Below, piece by piece: positions 40,342 through 48,940 of a stretch of DNA of 64,000 nucleotides (positions are counted from its first letter, which is position 1; each line of letters begins with the position of its first letter). The notes beneath the pieces are model-generated. The model worked only from the letters and a program-made list of their open reading frames with translations. It made no database searches and was not told where the DNA came from. Origin of the DNA: Ahrensia sp. (GTDB taxonomy: Bacteria; Pseudomonadota; Alphaproteobacteria; Rhizobiales; Rhizobiaceae). Position numbers and translations under genes: made by a program. Location: positions 62,001-126,000 of the forward strand of contig PAKZ01000006.1 of assembly GCA_002706335.1 (NCBI GenBank), written 5' to 3'.

Positions 40342-40518
40342 TCACAGACGTTTCAGTGCCGCACGAAGTGCTGCGTCGCGGGTCGTGCCACGGGCGCGAA
40401 AAGTGGATTCGGGCGTATGGCTGATCGTGTTCATTTCATTGGCAAGCGCCAGCGTTTCCAAAACGCCTGTAAATGCGCGGCCGACAGACGCGAACAGGTG
40501 ACGGGATTTTTCGGACAT
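40342..40518 (-). CDS. Small hypothetical protein (58 aa)
   Basis: Function not recognised. ATG 40518 is preceded by GAGGGT and the frame ends at TGA 40342. The product starts MSEKSRHLFASVGRAFTGVL and contains ETLALANEMNTISHTPESTF and a basic helix ending DAALRAALKRL. It is soluble, slightly basic and predicted helical, with no cysteine. The reading frame has codon use like its neighbours. It sits between ureE and a membrane protein gene; a gap of about 100 bases on either side suggests it is transcribed alone. Small proteins of similar make-up occur in rhizobia, but I cannot name a family. Confidence 0.55.
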   Translation of the reverse strand: MSEKSRHLFASVGRAFTGVLETLALANEMNTISHTPESTFRARGTTRDAALRAALKRL

Positions 40519-40629
40519 GGTCGTATACCCTCGTTTCTACACCCTTTACGTAGTCACGACGCTGCGCCGCAACCAATGCGTTTGCCGCCGGGCAGCCATG
40601 CATTTCCGTATGTATGATCTTCCGGGCGC

Positions 40630-41172
40630 TCAGGTCGCTCCGCGCCGCCGAAAATGGCGGTAGACCCATATCGACAGCAGAACCAGCAGGATTGTCATGG
40701 ATATCGTGCTGGCGGCCGCCTTTACTTGCGAATGAAAGCTCGCGGCCTCGACCATCAGCGGCGTGATTCCGCTCGCGCCCAGCTTCAGCATTTCCGACAC
40801 GTTGAGGTTTTCCCAATAGTCGAACGCCATTCCGGGCAGGGCGGTTGCGGCGAGCAGCCAGCGCCACAGGCCCCATCTCGCGGGTGCGAGCCTCAAGATC
40901 GACCATCCGAGGGTTAGCGCCAGCAGGGCCGGATAGGCGGTGTCGAGCTTATGCTGCACATCGATGTAAAAAGCCGCGCCCTCTGGCGAGAGCGCGGCAA
41001 GAAAAGCTTTCGCATCCTCGAAGGAATAGCCGCCGGGGCGCATGTCGAAAACGGCAAGTCCGCCGGCTTGCGACGAGATCCTCGGGATCGACCAGAAGAT
41101 CATGACGCCATAAACGGCGAGCGTGACCGCGACAATGAACCAGAACAAGCGGTCTTTCGCGGTCACGTGCAA
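40630..41172 (-). CDS. Hypothetical membrane protein (4 helices)
   Basis: No family is recognised. This 180-residue protein has about four hydrophobic segments: residues 9-29 (FWFIVAVTLAVYGVMIFWSI), 80-95, 102-118 and a C-terminal one at 150-172 (ISMTILLVLLSIWVYRHF), ending in a basic RHFRRRGAT. A polar, probably periplasmic loop follows helix 1 and contains FDMRPGGYSFEDAKAFLAAL. The start is TTG 41172 or GTG 41166; neither is strongly supported. It is three bases after the host-attachment-type gene on the same strand, so both form an operon. Confidence 0.72.
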   Translation of the reverse strand: MHVTAKDRLFWFIVAVTLAVYGVMIFWSIPRISSQAGGLAVFDMRPGGYSFEDAKAFLAALSPEGAAFYIDVQHKLDTAYPALLALTLGWSILRLAPARWGLWRWLLAATALPGMAFDYWENLNVSEMLKLGASGITPLMVEAASFHSQVKAAASTISMTILLVLLSIWVYRHFRRRGAT

Positions 41173-41175
41173 GCT

Positions 41176-41631
41176 CTACGCCGCGCTGTCCAGAACCAGC
41201 TGTTCGATCTCGTGGACCGGGTGTTTCGTGAGATCCTTGGCGACCTCCGCGATGACCTTGTCCTGGACTTCCTTGTGCAGTTCCTTTCGCAGGTCGCCCA
41301 GCACATGCGGCGCGGCGACGAGCACGAGTTCGGAAAACTTGCCTTTGTGGGCATGGCCATAGAGGCGTTGGGCGATGTCCTTGGCGAAGCGTTCCTTTTC
41401 GATACGGTGCCAATCGGTGTCCTGCACGGCGCTGCGGTGAGAACCGCCGCCGTCGTTCAACCGGCCGGGGCGGTCCGTGCCCTGTTCATGCGTCGCGGGA
41501 TTTTCGTGCTCCAGCTCGCGGAATACCGTCAGGTTGGGGAATTTCTCGTCGCCGTCATTGCGCAGGAACAGCGCCTTTTCGCCATCGGCGATCACCAGCC
41601 AGCCTTCGTGTTTTAGTTTGGTCTTCGACAT
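41176..41631 (-). CDS. Host attachment protein-like (baeRF fold)
   Basis: This 151-residue protein starts MSKTKLKHEGWLVIADGEKA and continues with ALFLRNDGDEKFPNLTVFRE, HEQGTDRPGRLNDGGGSHRS and LVLVAAPHVLGDLRKEL. These are the features of the family named host attachment protein, related to archaeal release factor eRF1 domain 2 (baeRF). The name comes from plant-associated bacteria and the biochemical function is unknown; a role in ribosome or stress response is suspected from fold. ATG 41631 is preceded by GGAGGA. It is co-directional with the membrane protein gene downstream. Confidence 0.85.
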   Translation of the reverse strand: MSKTKLKHEGWLVIADGEKALFLRNDGDEKFPNLTVFRELEHENPATHEQGTDRPGRLNDGGGSHRSAVQDTDWHRIEKERFAKDIAQRLYGHAHKGKFSELVLVAAPHVLGDLRKELHKEVQDKVIAEVAKDLTKHPVHEIEQLVLDSAA

Positions 41632-41712
41632 GAAATCCTCCAGACGTTTGCGTCCTGAGCCTAACTCGCAGATTGTGGCGAAGTTGCAATTGAGCATGAT
41701 TAAGAGCGGCAA

Positions 41713-41726
41713 GCTTTCATGAAAGC
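41713..41726. promoter_or_regulatory. Perfect 14-base palindrome upstream of the host-attachment gene
   Basis: GCTTTCATGAAAGC reads the same on both strands. It lies about 80 bases before the start of the host-attachment-type gene and after the peroxiredoxin terminator, so it could be an operator for the former. The binding protein is unknown. Confidence 0.35.
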
Positions 41727-41744
41727 GCCTATCGTCCGGCGCGC

Positions 41745-41782
41745 CAAAAATGAAAAAGCCCCCGCGTTTCCGCAGGGGCTTT
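41745..41782 (-). terminator. Intrinsic terminator of the peroxiredoxin gene
   Basis: On the minus strand AAAGCCCCTGCG and CGCGGGGGCTTT form a stem around a four-base loop and are followed by TTTTTCATTTTT. It begins about 23 bases after the peroxiredoxin stop. Confidence 0.88.
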
Positions 41783-41804
41783 CGAACCAGCGCCGTATCG
41801 CGGA

Positions 41805-42347
41805 TCAGGCCGCGACGGGCTCTTTCTCGTCGATATTCGCAAGGATGTTCTGCGGGGACGAGACGCCATAAGGGTCGCTTTCGCAATTGTCCGCGTAGCC
41901 CTCTTCCTCGAACCACTTTTCCACGACGCCGTCGTTGACGACTGCACCGTAGCGCCAGGAGCGCAGGCCGAAGCCGAGATTGTCCTTGGAAACCAGCATG
42001 CCCATCTTGCGGGTGAATTCGCCGGAGCCGTCCGGGATCAGCTTGATCTTCTCAATGCCCTGCGCCTTGCCCCATGCGTTCATGACGAAGGCGTCATTGA
42101 CCGAAATGCAATAGATCTCGTCGATGCCCCTGGCCTTGAAGTCGTCATAGAGCTTCTCGAAATCCGGAAGCTGATAAGTCGAGCAGGTTGGGGTGAAGGC
42201 GCCCGGCAAGGAGAACAGGACGACGCGCTTGCCCTTGAAATAGTCGTCCGTTGTCTTGTTTTCCCAGCGGAACGGGTTCGGTCCTTCGATGGATTCGTCG
42301 CGCACGCGGGTGCGGAAGGTGACCGAAGGAACTTTTCTGCCGAACAT
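41805..42347 (-). CDS. Peroxiredoxin (Prx5-like)
   Basis: The 180-residue thiol peroxidase has the peroxidatic cysteine C55 in FSLPGAFTPTCSTYQLPDFE, the signature of the Prx5/hybrid group, and EIYCISVNDAFVMNAWGKAQ with C80. A third cysteine, C155 in YADNCESDPY, could be a resolving residue. It reduces hydrogen peroxide and organic peroxides. The start ATG 42347 follows GGGAGAT; the longer open frame is not conserved. It is a stand-alone unit with a terminator behind it and a hairpin and palindrome in its 219-base upstream region, lying between ureC and the host-attachment gene. Confidence 0.92.
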   Translation of the reverse strand: MFGRKVPSVTFRTRVRDESIEGPNPFRWENKTTDDYFKGKRVVLFSLPGAFTPTCSTYQLPDFEKLYDDFKARGIDEIYCISVNDAFVMNAWGKAQGIEKIKLIPDGSGEFTRKMGMLVSKDNLGFGLRSWRYGAVVNDGVVEKWFEEEGYADNCESDPYGVSSPQNILANIDEKEPVAA

Positions 42348-42379
42348 GCAAGATCTCCCTGAAATAGAATGGCTGAAAC

Positions 42380-42409
42380 TCGAAGGCGTGCTCAAGCGAG
42401 CGCCTTCGA
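42380..42409 (-). repeat. Hairpin in the peroxiredoxin leader
   Basis: TCGAAGGCG (42380-42388) and CGCCTTCGA (42401-42409) are perfect 9-base arms around 12 bases, 33 bases before the peroxiredoxin start. In RNA it would form a stable leader stem. No T tract follows, so it is not a terminator. Confidence 0.45.
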
Positions 42410-42464
42410 CCCAGTTTGTATACACGAGGGGCGGACGATATTGCTGCAGTGCGTCTTTGAAAAT

Positions 42465-42477
42465 GCTGCATTGCAGC
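42465..42477. promoter_or_regulatory. GCTGCA-T-TGCAGC palindrome upstream of the peroxiredoxin gene
   Basis: A perfect 6+1+6 palindrome, with a similar TTGCTGCAGTGC sequence 23 bases away (42441-42452). It could bind a redox regulator for the peroxiredoxin gene; no regulator is identified. Nothing else is recognised in the 42348-42566 gap. Confidence 0.35.
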
Positions 42478-42566
42478 CATGCACACGGCGCATGGCTTAT
42501 TGGAGTGGATTTTCATCGGCCGCGCGCACTCGAACGGTGCGAACGGCCAAAGAGGAACAGTGCCGT

Positions 42567-44279
42567 CTAGAACAGGAAATACCGCTGCGCCATGGGCAGC
42601 ACGTTCGCCGGCTCGCAAGTCAGCAATTCGCCATTGGCGCGGACCTCGTAGGTTTCCGGATCGACTTCGATGGTCGGTGTCAGGTTGTTGAGCACCATCG
42701 ACGCCTTGGAAATGCCGCCGCGGGTGTTTTCGACCGCGACCAGTTCCTTTTCCGTGCCGAGTCTGTCGCCGAGCCCGCTTTCCATTGCGGCGTTGGAGGT
42801 AAAGACGACTGACGAATTGGTCAGGGCCTTGCCATAGGCACCGAACATGTAGCGGTAGTGCACCGGCTGAGGCGTCGGGATGGAGGCGTTCGGGTCGCCC
42901 ATCGGCGCGGCGGCGATCATGCCGCCGACCAGCACCATTTCCGGCTTGGCGCCGAAGAATGCGGGATTCCACAGCACGAGGTCGGCGCGCTTGCCGGGCT
43001 CGATCGAGCCGATTTCCCTCGCCATGCCCTGCGCGATCGCCGGGTTGATCGTGTATTTGGCGATATAGCGGCGCACCCGGATATTGTCGTTCTGGCCATG
43101 CTCCTCCGGCAGGCGGCCGCGCTGGCGCTTCATCTTGTCGGCGGTTTGCCAGGTGCGGATGATAACCTCGCCGACGCGGCCCATCGCCTGGCTGTCGGAC
43201 GAGATGATCGAGAAGGCGCCCATGTCGTGCAGGATGTCTTCGGCGGCGATCGTCTCCTTGCGGATGCGGCTTTCGGCGAAGGCGACATCCTCCGGGATGT
43301 TCGCGTCGAGATGGTGGCATACCATCAGCATGTCGAGATGCTCGTCGACCGTGTTCTTCGTGTAGGGCCGGGTCGGGTTGGTCGAAGAGGGGATGACGTT
43401 GGACAGGCCGCAGACCTTGATGATGTCCGGCGCGTGGCCGCCGCCGGCGCCCTCGGTGTGGAAGGCATGGATGGTGCGTCCCTTGATCGCGTCGATGGTC
43501 GATTCCACGAAGCCGCTCTCGTTGAGCGTGTCGGTGTGGATCATCACCTGCACGTCGTAATCGTCTGCGACCGACAGGCAGTTGTCGATGGCGCCGGGCG
43601 TTGTGCCCCAGTCCTCGTGCAGTTTCAGCGAGCAGGCTCCGCCGAGAATCATTTCCTTAAGCGCGCCGGGAAGCGAGGCGTTACCCTTGCCGGAAAAGCC
43701 GAGATTCATCGGGAAGGCGTCGGCGGACTGGATCATGCGGGCGATATGCCAGGGGCCGGGCGTGCACGTCGTCGCCAGCGTGCCATGCGCCGGACCCGTG
43801 CCGCCGCCGAGCATGGTGGTCACGCCGCTCATCAGCGCTTCCTCGATCTGCTGCGGGCAGATGTAGTGGATATGCGCGTCGAAGCCGCCGGCCGTCAGGA
43901 TCTTGCCTTCGCCTGCGATCGCCTCGGTGCCGGGCCCGATGATGATGTTGACGCCCGGTTGGGTGTCCGGGTTGCCCGCCTTGCCGATGGAATGGATGCG
44001 CCCGTCCTTCAGGCCGACATCGGCCTTAAAGATGCCCGTATGGTCGACGATCAGCGCATTGGTGATGACCGTATCGACTGCGCCGTCCTCGCGCGTTGCC
44101 TGGCTTTGCCCCATGCCGTCGCGGATGACCTTGCCGCCGCCGAACTTCACTTCCTCTCCATAGACGGTCTTGTCGTCCTCGACCTCGATGAACAGTTCGG
44201 TGTCGGCGAGGCGGACCTTGTCGCCGGTGGTCGGGCCGAACATGTCGGCATAGGCGGCGCGGGAGATCGTTGCGGGCAT
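42567..44279 (-). CDS. ureC: Urease alpha subunit UreC
   Basis: This 570-residue catalytic subunit hydrolyses urea to ammonia and carbamate at a di-nickel site. All ligands are present: H136 and H138 in [10 protein letters not shown], the carbamylated lysine K219 in [10 protein letters not shown]248 in [13 protein letters not shown]274 in [14 protein letters not shown] and D362 in ISSDSQAMG. The mobile-flap cysteine and histidine are C321 and H322-H323 in [13 protein letters not shown]. The N-terminus [20 protein letters not shown] is standard. The gene is full length. It is followed downstream by unrelated genes before ureE. The start is ATG 44279. Confidence 0.98.
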   Translation of the reverse strand: MPATISRAAYADMFGPTTGDKVRLADTELFIEVEDDKTVYGEEVKFGGGKVIRDGMGQSQATREDGAVDTVITNALIVDHTGIFKADVGLKDGRIHSIGKAGNPDTQPGVNIIIGPGTEAIAGEGKILTAGGFDAHIHYICPQQIEEALMSGVTTMLGGGTGPAHGTLATTCTPGPWHIARMIQSADAFPMNLGFSGKGNASLPGALKEMILGGACSLKLHEDWGTTPGAIDNCLSVADDYDVQVMIHTDTLNESGFVESTIDAIKGRTIHAFHTEGAGGGHAPDIIKVCGLSNVIPSSTNPTRPYTKNTVDEHLDMLMVCHHLDANIPEDVAFAESRIRKETIAAEDILHDMGAFSIISSDSQAMGRVGEVIIRTWQTADKMKRQRGRLPEEHGQNDNIRVRRYIAKYTINPAIAQGMAREIGSIEPGKRADLVLWNPAFFGAKPEMVLVGGMIAAAPMGDPNASIPTPQPVHYRYMFGAYGKALTNSSVVFTSNAAMESGLGDRLGTEKELVAVENTRGGISKASMVLNNLTPTIEVDPETYEVRANGELLTCEPANVLPMAQRYFLF

Positions 44280-44297
44280 CGGAATATCTCTCTTCGG

Positions 44298-44819
44298 CTA
44301 GTGAAGTGTCAGTCGCATGTGAATGACGCGTTCGTCATCGGCGTCGAAACCGACCTGCGGGCGATAGGTCTCGAAGCCAACGGATTCGTAGAGGGCCAGC
44401 GCCTCGACATGGCGGTAGAGCGCGTCGAGCAGCACTTCGCGGAAGCCGAGATTTCGGGCTTCGGCGATCAGGCTCTCGCACAACGCGCGTCCGAGACCGA
44501 GGCCGCGCGCCGTATCGCGCACATACATCCGGTTCATCTCGCAGGCCTTGTCGGGCAGGGGCTTCAGCATGATCATGCCGACCTGCTCGCCGTCATGGTC
44601 CGCGACGAGACACTCGCCCGCCGGCGGCAGGAAGACACGCGCGAAATTCGCGAGTTGGCCTTCCACGTCCTGTTCCGCGATATAGCGGTCTATCGTGTCG
44701 AGCATGTCGGGATACCGGTCACGGATTACGTCGAAGAACTCCCAGACGAGGGCCTTAACAGCGGCGATGTCCGCCTCGCTGCGCACCTTGCGGATCGATG
44801 TCGAATTCGCGGCGGCCAC
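44298..44819 (-). CDS. GNAT-family N-acetyltransferase in the urease cluster
   Basis: This 173-residue protein has the Gcn5-related acetyltransferase core: VADHDGEQVGMIMLKPL, then MYVRDTARGLGLGRALCESL with the R-G-L-G-x-G/A acetyl-CoA loop and FREVLLDALYRHVEALALYE. The substrate is unknown. The N-terminal RKVRSEADIAAVKALVWEFF is typical of small-molecule acetyltransferases. The start is GTG 44819, three bases after the lprI-type gene stop, and it lies 18 bases before ureC, so it is co-transcribed with the urease subunits. No direct link to nickel or urea is apparent from sequence. Confidence 0.87.
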   Translation of the reverse strand: MAAANSTSIRKVRSEADIAAVKALVWEFFDVIRDRYPDMLDTIDRYIAEQDVEGQLANFARVFLPPAGECLVADHDGEQVGMIMLKPLPDKACEMNRMYVRDTARGLGLGRALCESLIAEARNLGFREVLLDALYRHVEALALYESVGFETYRPQVGFDADDERVIHMRLTLH

Positions 44820-44822
44820 GCT

Positions 44823-45236
44823 TCAGTTCACCTCGATCAATGTGCGCAGTTCTTCGGTGCGCTCGCGTGTCATTCTCGCCTTGCAGGTCGCAACGAGCAG
44901 CGGTTCCAGCGATCCGCCGCGGGCATAGAACCCTTCGCCTTCGCACTGGCCGTCGCGATAATCGATCCAGGCGCGCTGTGCCTTCATCAGAGCGGCGTCC
45001 GCGCCGACAAGGGACGGATCGATCTTTTTCAGTTCGGCGTCATCCTTCTTCATGGCGGCGCGAATCTTCGGCCAGAGGTCGTTCAGCGCCTTGTCGGCTG
45101 TTTGCCAGTCCTCGTATGCGCAGTAATTCATGCCCATTTGCGGCAGTTCGTCGGCCTTCGAGCAGTCCCAGTCCTGCGCTACGGCGGGCGCCGCGGCGAG
45201 GCAGACACATGCGAAGGTCGAGGCGGCGCGGATCAT
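44823..45236 (-). CDS. LprI/DUF1311-family exported protein
   Basis: This 137-residue protein has a signal peptide ([17 protein letters not shown]) and the LprI-type domain with four cysteines, [22 protein letters not shown], then [33 protein letters not shown] and [19 protein letters not shown]. Members named for mycobacterial LprI inhibit lysozyme; others are uncharacterised periplasmic proteins. It overlaps the ureB stop by four bases (ATGA), so it is translated with the urease beta subunit. Proteins of this type recur inside rhizobial urease operons. The function there is unknown. Confidence 0.85.
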   Translation of the reverse strand: MIRAASTFACVCLAAAPAVAQDWDCSKADELPQMGMNYCAYEDWQTADKALNDLWPKIRAAMKKDDAELKKIDPSLVGADAALMKAQRAWIDYRDGQCEGEGFYARGGSLEPLLVATCKARMTRERTEELRTLIEVN

Positions 45237-45538
45237 AGCTTGCCCATGACCTCCTGGCGGAAGCCGTAGACCTTCTGGTCGCCGCGCAGCGGCACGAGCG
45301 TCACGTCGCGGTCCTGGCCCGGTTCGAAGCGGACCGCTGTGCCCGAGGCGATGTCGAGGCGCATGCCGCGCGCCTTGTCGCGGTCGAAGGAGAGCGCCGG
45401 ATTCGTTTCGAAGAAATGATAGTGCGAGCCGCCCTGCACCGGCCGGTCGCCGGTATTGGCGACTTTCAGCGTCACCGTGGTCGCGCCTTCGTTAAGCGTG
45501 ATGTCGCCTTCGGCGGTTATGACTTCTCCGGGGATCAT
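45233..45538 (-). CDS. ureB: Urease beta subunit UreB
   Basis: This 101-residue subunit has the UreB signature start [18 protein letters not shown] and the motifs [20 protein letters not shown] and [20 protein letters not shown]. It packs against UreC and UreA in the urease trimer. The length matches free-standing beta subunits, with no fusion to UreA. It starts at ATG 45538 with AGGAGAA-like sequence upstream and overlaps the lprI-type gene. It lies 79 bases after ureA on the same strand. Confidence 0.97.
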   Translation of the reverse strand: MIPGEVITAEGDITLNEGATTVTLKVANTGDRPVQGGSHYHFFETNPALSFDRDKARGMRLDIASGTAVRFEPGQDRDVTLVPLRGDQKVYGFRQEVMGKL

Positions 45539-45617
45539 TCAGGGTTCTCCTTGGTTCACGCTTTCGCCTGTCGCGGTTGACGAATGCGGCCGCGGCCTGG
45601 GACGGGAAACGTCCGCT

Positions 45618-45920
45618 TCAGCGGATCGGTTCGTGCACGGTCACCAGCTTGGTGCCGTCGGGAAAGGTCGCCTCGACCTGGATGTCGTGGATCATCTCGG
45701 GGATGCCTTCCATCACCTGATCGCGGGTGATGACATGCGCGCCGGCTTCCATCAGGTCTGCGACGGAGCGTCCGTCGCGGGCACCCTCGACGACATAATC
45801 TGTAATCAGCGCAATGGCTTCCGGGTGGTTCAGCTTCACGCCGCGCGCCAGCCTCTTGCGGGCGACCTCGGCCGCCATGGCGATCATGAGCTTGTCTTTC
45901 TCACGCGGTGTCAGTTGCAT
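45618..45920 (-). CDS. ureA: Urease gamma subunit UreA
   Basis: The 100-residue gamma subunit begins [20 protein letters not shown] and contains [40 protein letters not shown] and the ending [15 protein letters not shown], all standard for UreA. It starts at ATG 45920 with GGGGGAA upstream. It is the first gene of the urease subunit run. The usual upstream neighbour ureD is absent; instead a 247-base divergent gap leads to the xylose operon. Confidence 0.97.
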   Translation of the reverse strand: MQLTPREKDKLMIAMAAEVARKRLARGVKLNHPEAIALITDYVVEGARDGRSVADLMEAGAHVITRDQVMEGIPEMIHDIQVEATFPDGTKLVTVHEPIR

Positions 45921-46040
45921 CGATTCCCCCGAATATGCTCACGCGATGTGGAGTGGCCGGCCGGACAGCCTTGGCGGCATCGTGAAAAAATTGGCGCGCA
46001 AGTGCAAGCAGAATGTGCAGCAGTGAAGTGTCGGGCAAAG

Positions 46041-46059
46041 GTGCCTAAAATTTAAGCAC
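46041..46059. promoter_or_regulatory. Inverted repeat, candidate XylR operator
   Basis: GTGCCTAAAATTTAAGCAC is a 19-base inverted repeat with one mismatched pair. The core CCTAAAAT recurs on the other strand at 46094-46087 (ATTTTAGG on the plus strand). Both lie just upstream of the xylB promoter. LacI- or ROK-type xylose repressors use similar AT-centred palindromes; the regulator gene is not in the window. Confidence 0.5.
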
Positions 46060-46097
46060 GGTGGGCTATTTCGCTCTTTCCCTATTTATTTTAGGCC

Positions 46098-46126
46098 TTG
46101 AAAAAAACCGGACGAACCATTCTAAT
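46098..46126 (+). promoter_or_regulatory. Sigma-70 promoter of the xylBA operon
   Basis: TTGAAA (46098-46103) and TCTAAT (46121-46126) are separated by 17 bases, an optimal spacing with near-consensus boxes. It lies 41 bases before the xylB start codon and overlaps the downstream half of the inverted-repeat region. Confidence 0.6.
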
Positions 46127-46167
46127 CACAGCTTGGCGGGCCGTTCGGCCGCCAGGGAGGAATAAAC

Positions 46168-47622
46168 ATGTATCTGGGAATCGACCTCGGCACGTCGAGC
46201 GTCAAGGCGCTTCTGATCGATGCGGAGCAGGCCATCGTCGATTCGGCCTCCGCTGAAGTCCCGCTCTCGCGGCCGCATCAGGGATGGTCAGAGCAGGATC
46301 CGGCCGACTGGATCGCCGCGACGGAGAAAGCGCTTGCCGCACTTCAGCGTAACCATTCCGCTGAGATGGCCGCCGTGCGCGGTATCGGCCTGTCCGGTCA
46401 CATGCATGGAGCGACGCTGCTTGGCGCGGACAATGAGGTCTTGCGGCCCTGCATCATGTGGAACGATGTGCGCAGCTATGCGGAAGCCGCGTCGCTCGAC
46501 GCCGATCCGCGGTTCCGCGCAATCACCGGCAATATCGTTTTTCCCGGCTTCACCGCACCGAAGCTCGACTGGGTCAAGAAGAACGAGCCGGATGTCTTCG
46601 CAAGGGTCCGCAAGGTGCTTCTGCCGAAGGATTATCTGCGTTTCTGGCTGACCGGCGATCATATTTCCGAAATGTCGGATGCGGCCGGCACGAGCTGGCT
46701 CGATACCGGCGCGCGCGCCTGGTCGCCGGACCTTCTGGCGGCGACCGACCTGTCGGAGGATCAGATGCCGTCGCTGGTCGAGGGCAGCGAGCCGGGCGGA
46801 CAGCTGCGCGCCGAGATCGCCTCGCGCTTCGGTTTGCCGGCGGGCATCACTGTGGCCGGCGGAGCAGGGGACAATGCGGCGGCGGCCATCGGCATGGGCA
46901 TGATCCATGACGGTTCCGCCTTCGCGTCGCTGGGCACCTCCGGCGTGCTGTTCGCCGCCAACAACGCCTATCTGCCGAACGCGGAGAGCGCCGTGCATGC
47001 CTTCTGCCACGCGCTTCCGAATACCTGGCACCAGATGGGCGTGATCCTGTCGGCGACGGATTCGCTCAGATGGTACGAGAAGATCACCGGCGTGGACGCG
47101 GCCGAGCTGACAGGTGCCTTGGGCGAGACGTTGCTGGATCCGTCCGGCGTCATCTTCCTGCCCTATCTCGGCGGCGAGCGCACGCCGCACAATGACGCCT
47201 CGATCCGGGGCGGCTTCGCCGGCCTCGGCCATGAAAGCGGCCGCGATGTGCTGACCCGCGCCGTCATGGAGGGGGTCTGCTTTGCTTTCCGCGACTGTCT
47301 TGAGGCGCTGAAGGAAGCCGGCACGTCGCTGGACCGCGCCACGGCGGTGGGCGGCGGCTCGCGCTCGCCATACTGGCTGAAACTGATGGCCACCGTGCTC
47401 GGCGTTCCCGTCGAAGTGCCGGCCGAAGGCGATTTCGGCGCGGCCTTTGGCGCGGCCAGGCTCGGCCTGATGGCAGCCGAAGGGGCTGATCCCGCTTCGG
47501 TTTGCTCGCCACCCGCAATCGAGGCCGTACACGAGCCCGACCGCAATCTCGAACCTGCATATGCGGACGCCTATCGGCGCTACCGCGCGCTTTACCCGGC
47601 TATCAAGGGAGTCATGTCATGA
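46168..47622 (+). CDS. xylB: Xylulokinase XylB
   Basis: The 484-residue FGGY-family kinase phosphorylates D-xylulose to xylulose 5-phosphate. The N-terminal [20 protein letters not shown] carries the phosphate-1 motif. [44 protein letters not shown] and [14 protein letters not shown] match XylB, and the signature [20 protein letters not shown] is complete, as is [20 protein letters not shown]. The length is normal. GGGAGGAATAAAC precedes ATG 46168. The stop overlaps the xylA start (ATGA). Confidence 0.96.
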   Translation: MYLGIDLGTSSVKALLIDAEQAIVDSASAEVPLSRPHQGWSEQDPADWIAATEKALAALQRNHSAEMAAVRGIGLSGHMHGATLLGADNEVLRPCIMWNDVRSYAEAASLDADPRFRAITGNIVFPGFTAPKLDWVKKNEPDVFARVRKVLLPKDYLRFWLTGDHISEMSDAAGTSWLDTGARAWSPDLLAATDLSEDQMPSLVEGSEPGGQLRAEIASRFGLPAGITVAGGAGDNAAAAIGMGMIHDGSAFASLGTSGVLFAANNAYLPNAESAVHAFCHALPNTWHQMGVILSATDSLRWYEKITGVDAAELTGALGETLLDPSGVIFLPYLGGERTPHNDASIRGGFAGLGHESGRDVLTRAVMEGVCFAFRDCLEALKEAGTSLDRATAVGGGSRSPYWLKLMATVLGVPVEVPAEGDFGAAFGAARLGLMAAEGADPASVCSPPAIEAVHEPDRNLEPAYADAYRRYRALYPAIKGVMS

Positions 47623-48932
47623 GCACCGGCTTTTTCGGAGACGTCACGAAGATCGAATACGAGGGCCCGGAGAGCACCAATCCGCTCGCTTTCCGCTTCT
47701 ACAACCCGGACGAGATCGTCATGGGCAAACGGATGGAGGACCAACTGCGCTTTGCGGTTGCCTACTGGCACTCCTTCGCGTGGGAGGGCGGCGATCCGTT
47801 CGGCGGTCGTACCTTCGACCGGCCCTGGTACCCTCAAGACTCCATGGAACACGCCAAGCTGAAGGCCGATATCGCCTTCGAGATGTTCTCGGCGCTCGGC
47901 AGCCCCTTCTACTGTTTCCACGACGCCGATGTGCGCCCGGAAGGCTCCAATTTCGCCGAAAACACGAAGAACCTCGAGGAGATCGTCGACTATTTCGCGG
48001 AGAAGCAGGAAGCGACCGGAGTCGGGCTGCTGTGGGGCACGGCGAACATGTTCACCAACCGACGTTACATGTCGGGCGCGGCGACCAATCCGAACCCGGA
48101 CGTCTTCGCCTTTGCTGCGGCCACCGTGAAGACCTGTATCGATGCGACCCACAAGCTCGGCGGCGCGAACTATGTCTTGTGGGGGGGTCGCGAGGGTTAC
48201 GAGACGCTTCTCAACACCGACCTGAAGCGTGAGGACGCACAGCTCGGTCGTTTCCTCAACCTCGTCGTCGAGTACAAACACAAGATCGGCTTCAAAGGCA
48301 CGATCCTGATCGAACCGAAGCCGCAGGAGCCGACCAAGCACCAATATGACTACGACGTCGCGACCGTTTACGGATTCCTGAAGCGGCACGGGCTCGAAAA
48401 CGAGGTGAAGGTCAATATCGAGCAGGGTCATGCGATCCTCGCCGGCCATTCCTTCGAGCACGAACTGGCCATGGCCGGCGCGCTGGGGATTTTCGGCTCC
48501 ATCGACATGAACCGCAACGATTACCAGTCGGGCTGGGACACGGATCAGTTCCCGAACAACACGCCGGAAGTGGCGCTGGCCTATTACTACATCCTCAAGG
48601 CGGGCGGTTTCACGACCGGCGGCACCAATTTCGACGCCAAGTTGCGGCGTCAGTCGCTCGATGCGGAAGATTTGCTCTATGCCCATATCGGCGGCATGGA
48701 CACCTGTGCGCGCGGCCTGAAGGCTGCGGCGAAAATGGTCGAGGACGGTGTGCTGACCGACTTCGTCGAGGACCGGTACAAGCACTGGAATATTCCGGAA
48801 GCGAAGAAGATGCTGGACGGCGGCTTCACGCTCGATGAAATCGAGGAGTGGGTGCGCAAGGCCGATATCAACCCCGATCCGGTCTCCGGTCGGCAGGAAT
48901 ATCTGGAGAATGTCGTCAATCGCTACGTGTGA
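47619..48932 (+). CDS. xylA: Xylose isomerase XylA
   Basis: The 437-residue TIM-barrel enzyme converts D-xylose to D-xylulose with two divalent metals. Catalytic H101 and D104 lie in [14 protein letters not shown], and [48 protein letters not shown] and [20 protein letters not shown] supply the metal-binding acids and histidine. The length and N-terminal extension (class II xylose isomerase) are normal. The chosen start ATG 47619 overlaps the xylB stop; the longer open frame is a shadow of xylB. It is followed eight bases later by a hydroxypyruvate isomerase-like gene. Confidence 0.97.
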   Translation: MSTGFFGDVTKIEYEGPESTNPLAFRFYNPDEIVMGKRMEDQLRFAVAYWHSFAWEGGDPFGGRTFDRPWYPQDSMEHAKLKADIAFEMFSALGSPFYCFHDADVRPEGSNFAENTKNLEEIVDYFAEKQEATGVGLLWGTANMFTNRRYMSGAATNPNPDVFAFAAATVKTCIDATHKLGGANYVLWGGREGYETLLNTDLKREDAQLGRFLNLVVEYKHKIGFKGTILIEPKPQEPTKHQYDYDVATVYGFLKRHGLENEVKVNIEQGHAILAGHSFEHELAMAGALGIFGSIDMNRNDYQSGWDTDQFPNNTPEVALAYYYILKAGGFTTGGTNFDAKLRRQSLDAEDLLYAHIGGMDTCARGLKAAAKMVEDGVLTDFVEDRYKHWNIPEAKKMLDGGFTLDEIEEWVRKADINPDPVSGRQEYLENVVNRYV

Positions 48933-48940
48933 GGGGCGGC

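Noticed and set aside
40436-40906. 156-residue minus-strand ORF over the 3' end of the membrane protein gene
   Set aside because: It overlaps most of the membrane protein gene and the 58-residue gene in another frame, and its arginine-rich sequence lacks family features.
42858-45269. 803-residue plus-strand ORF opposite ureC, GNAT and lprI
   Set aside because: Its sequence is the reverse-strand image of ureC codons with repetitive DD/VD/RR composition; all minus-strand genes there are intact.
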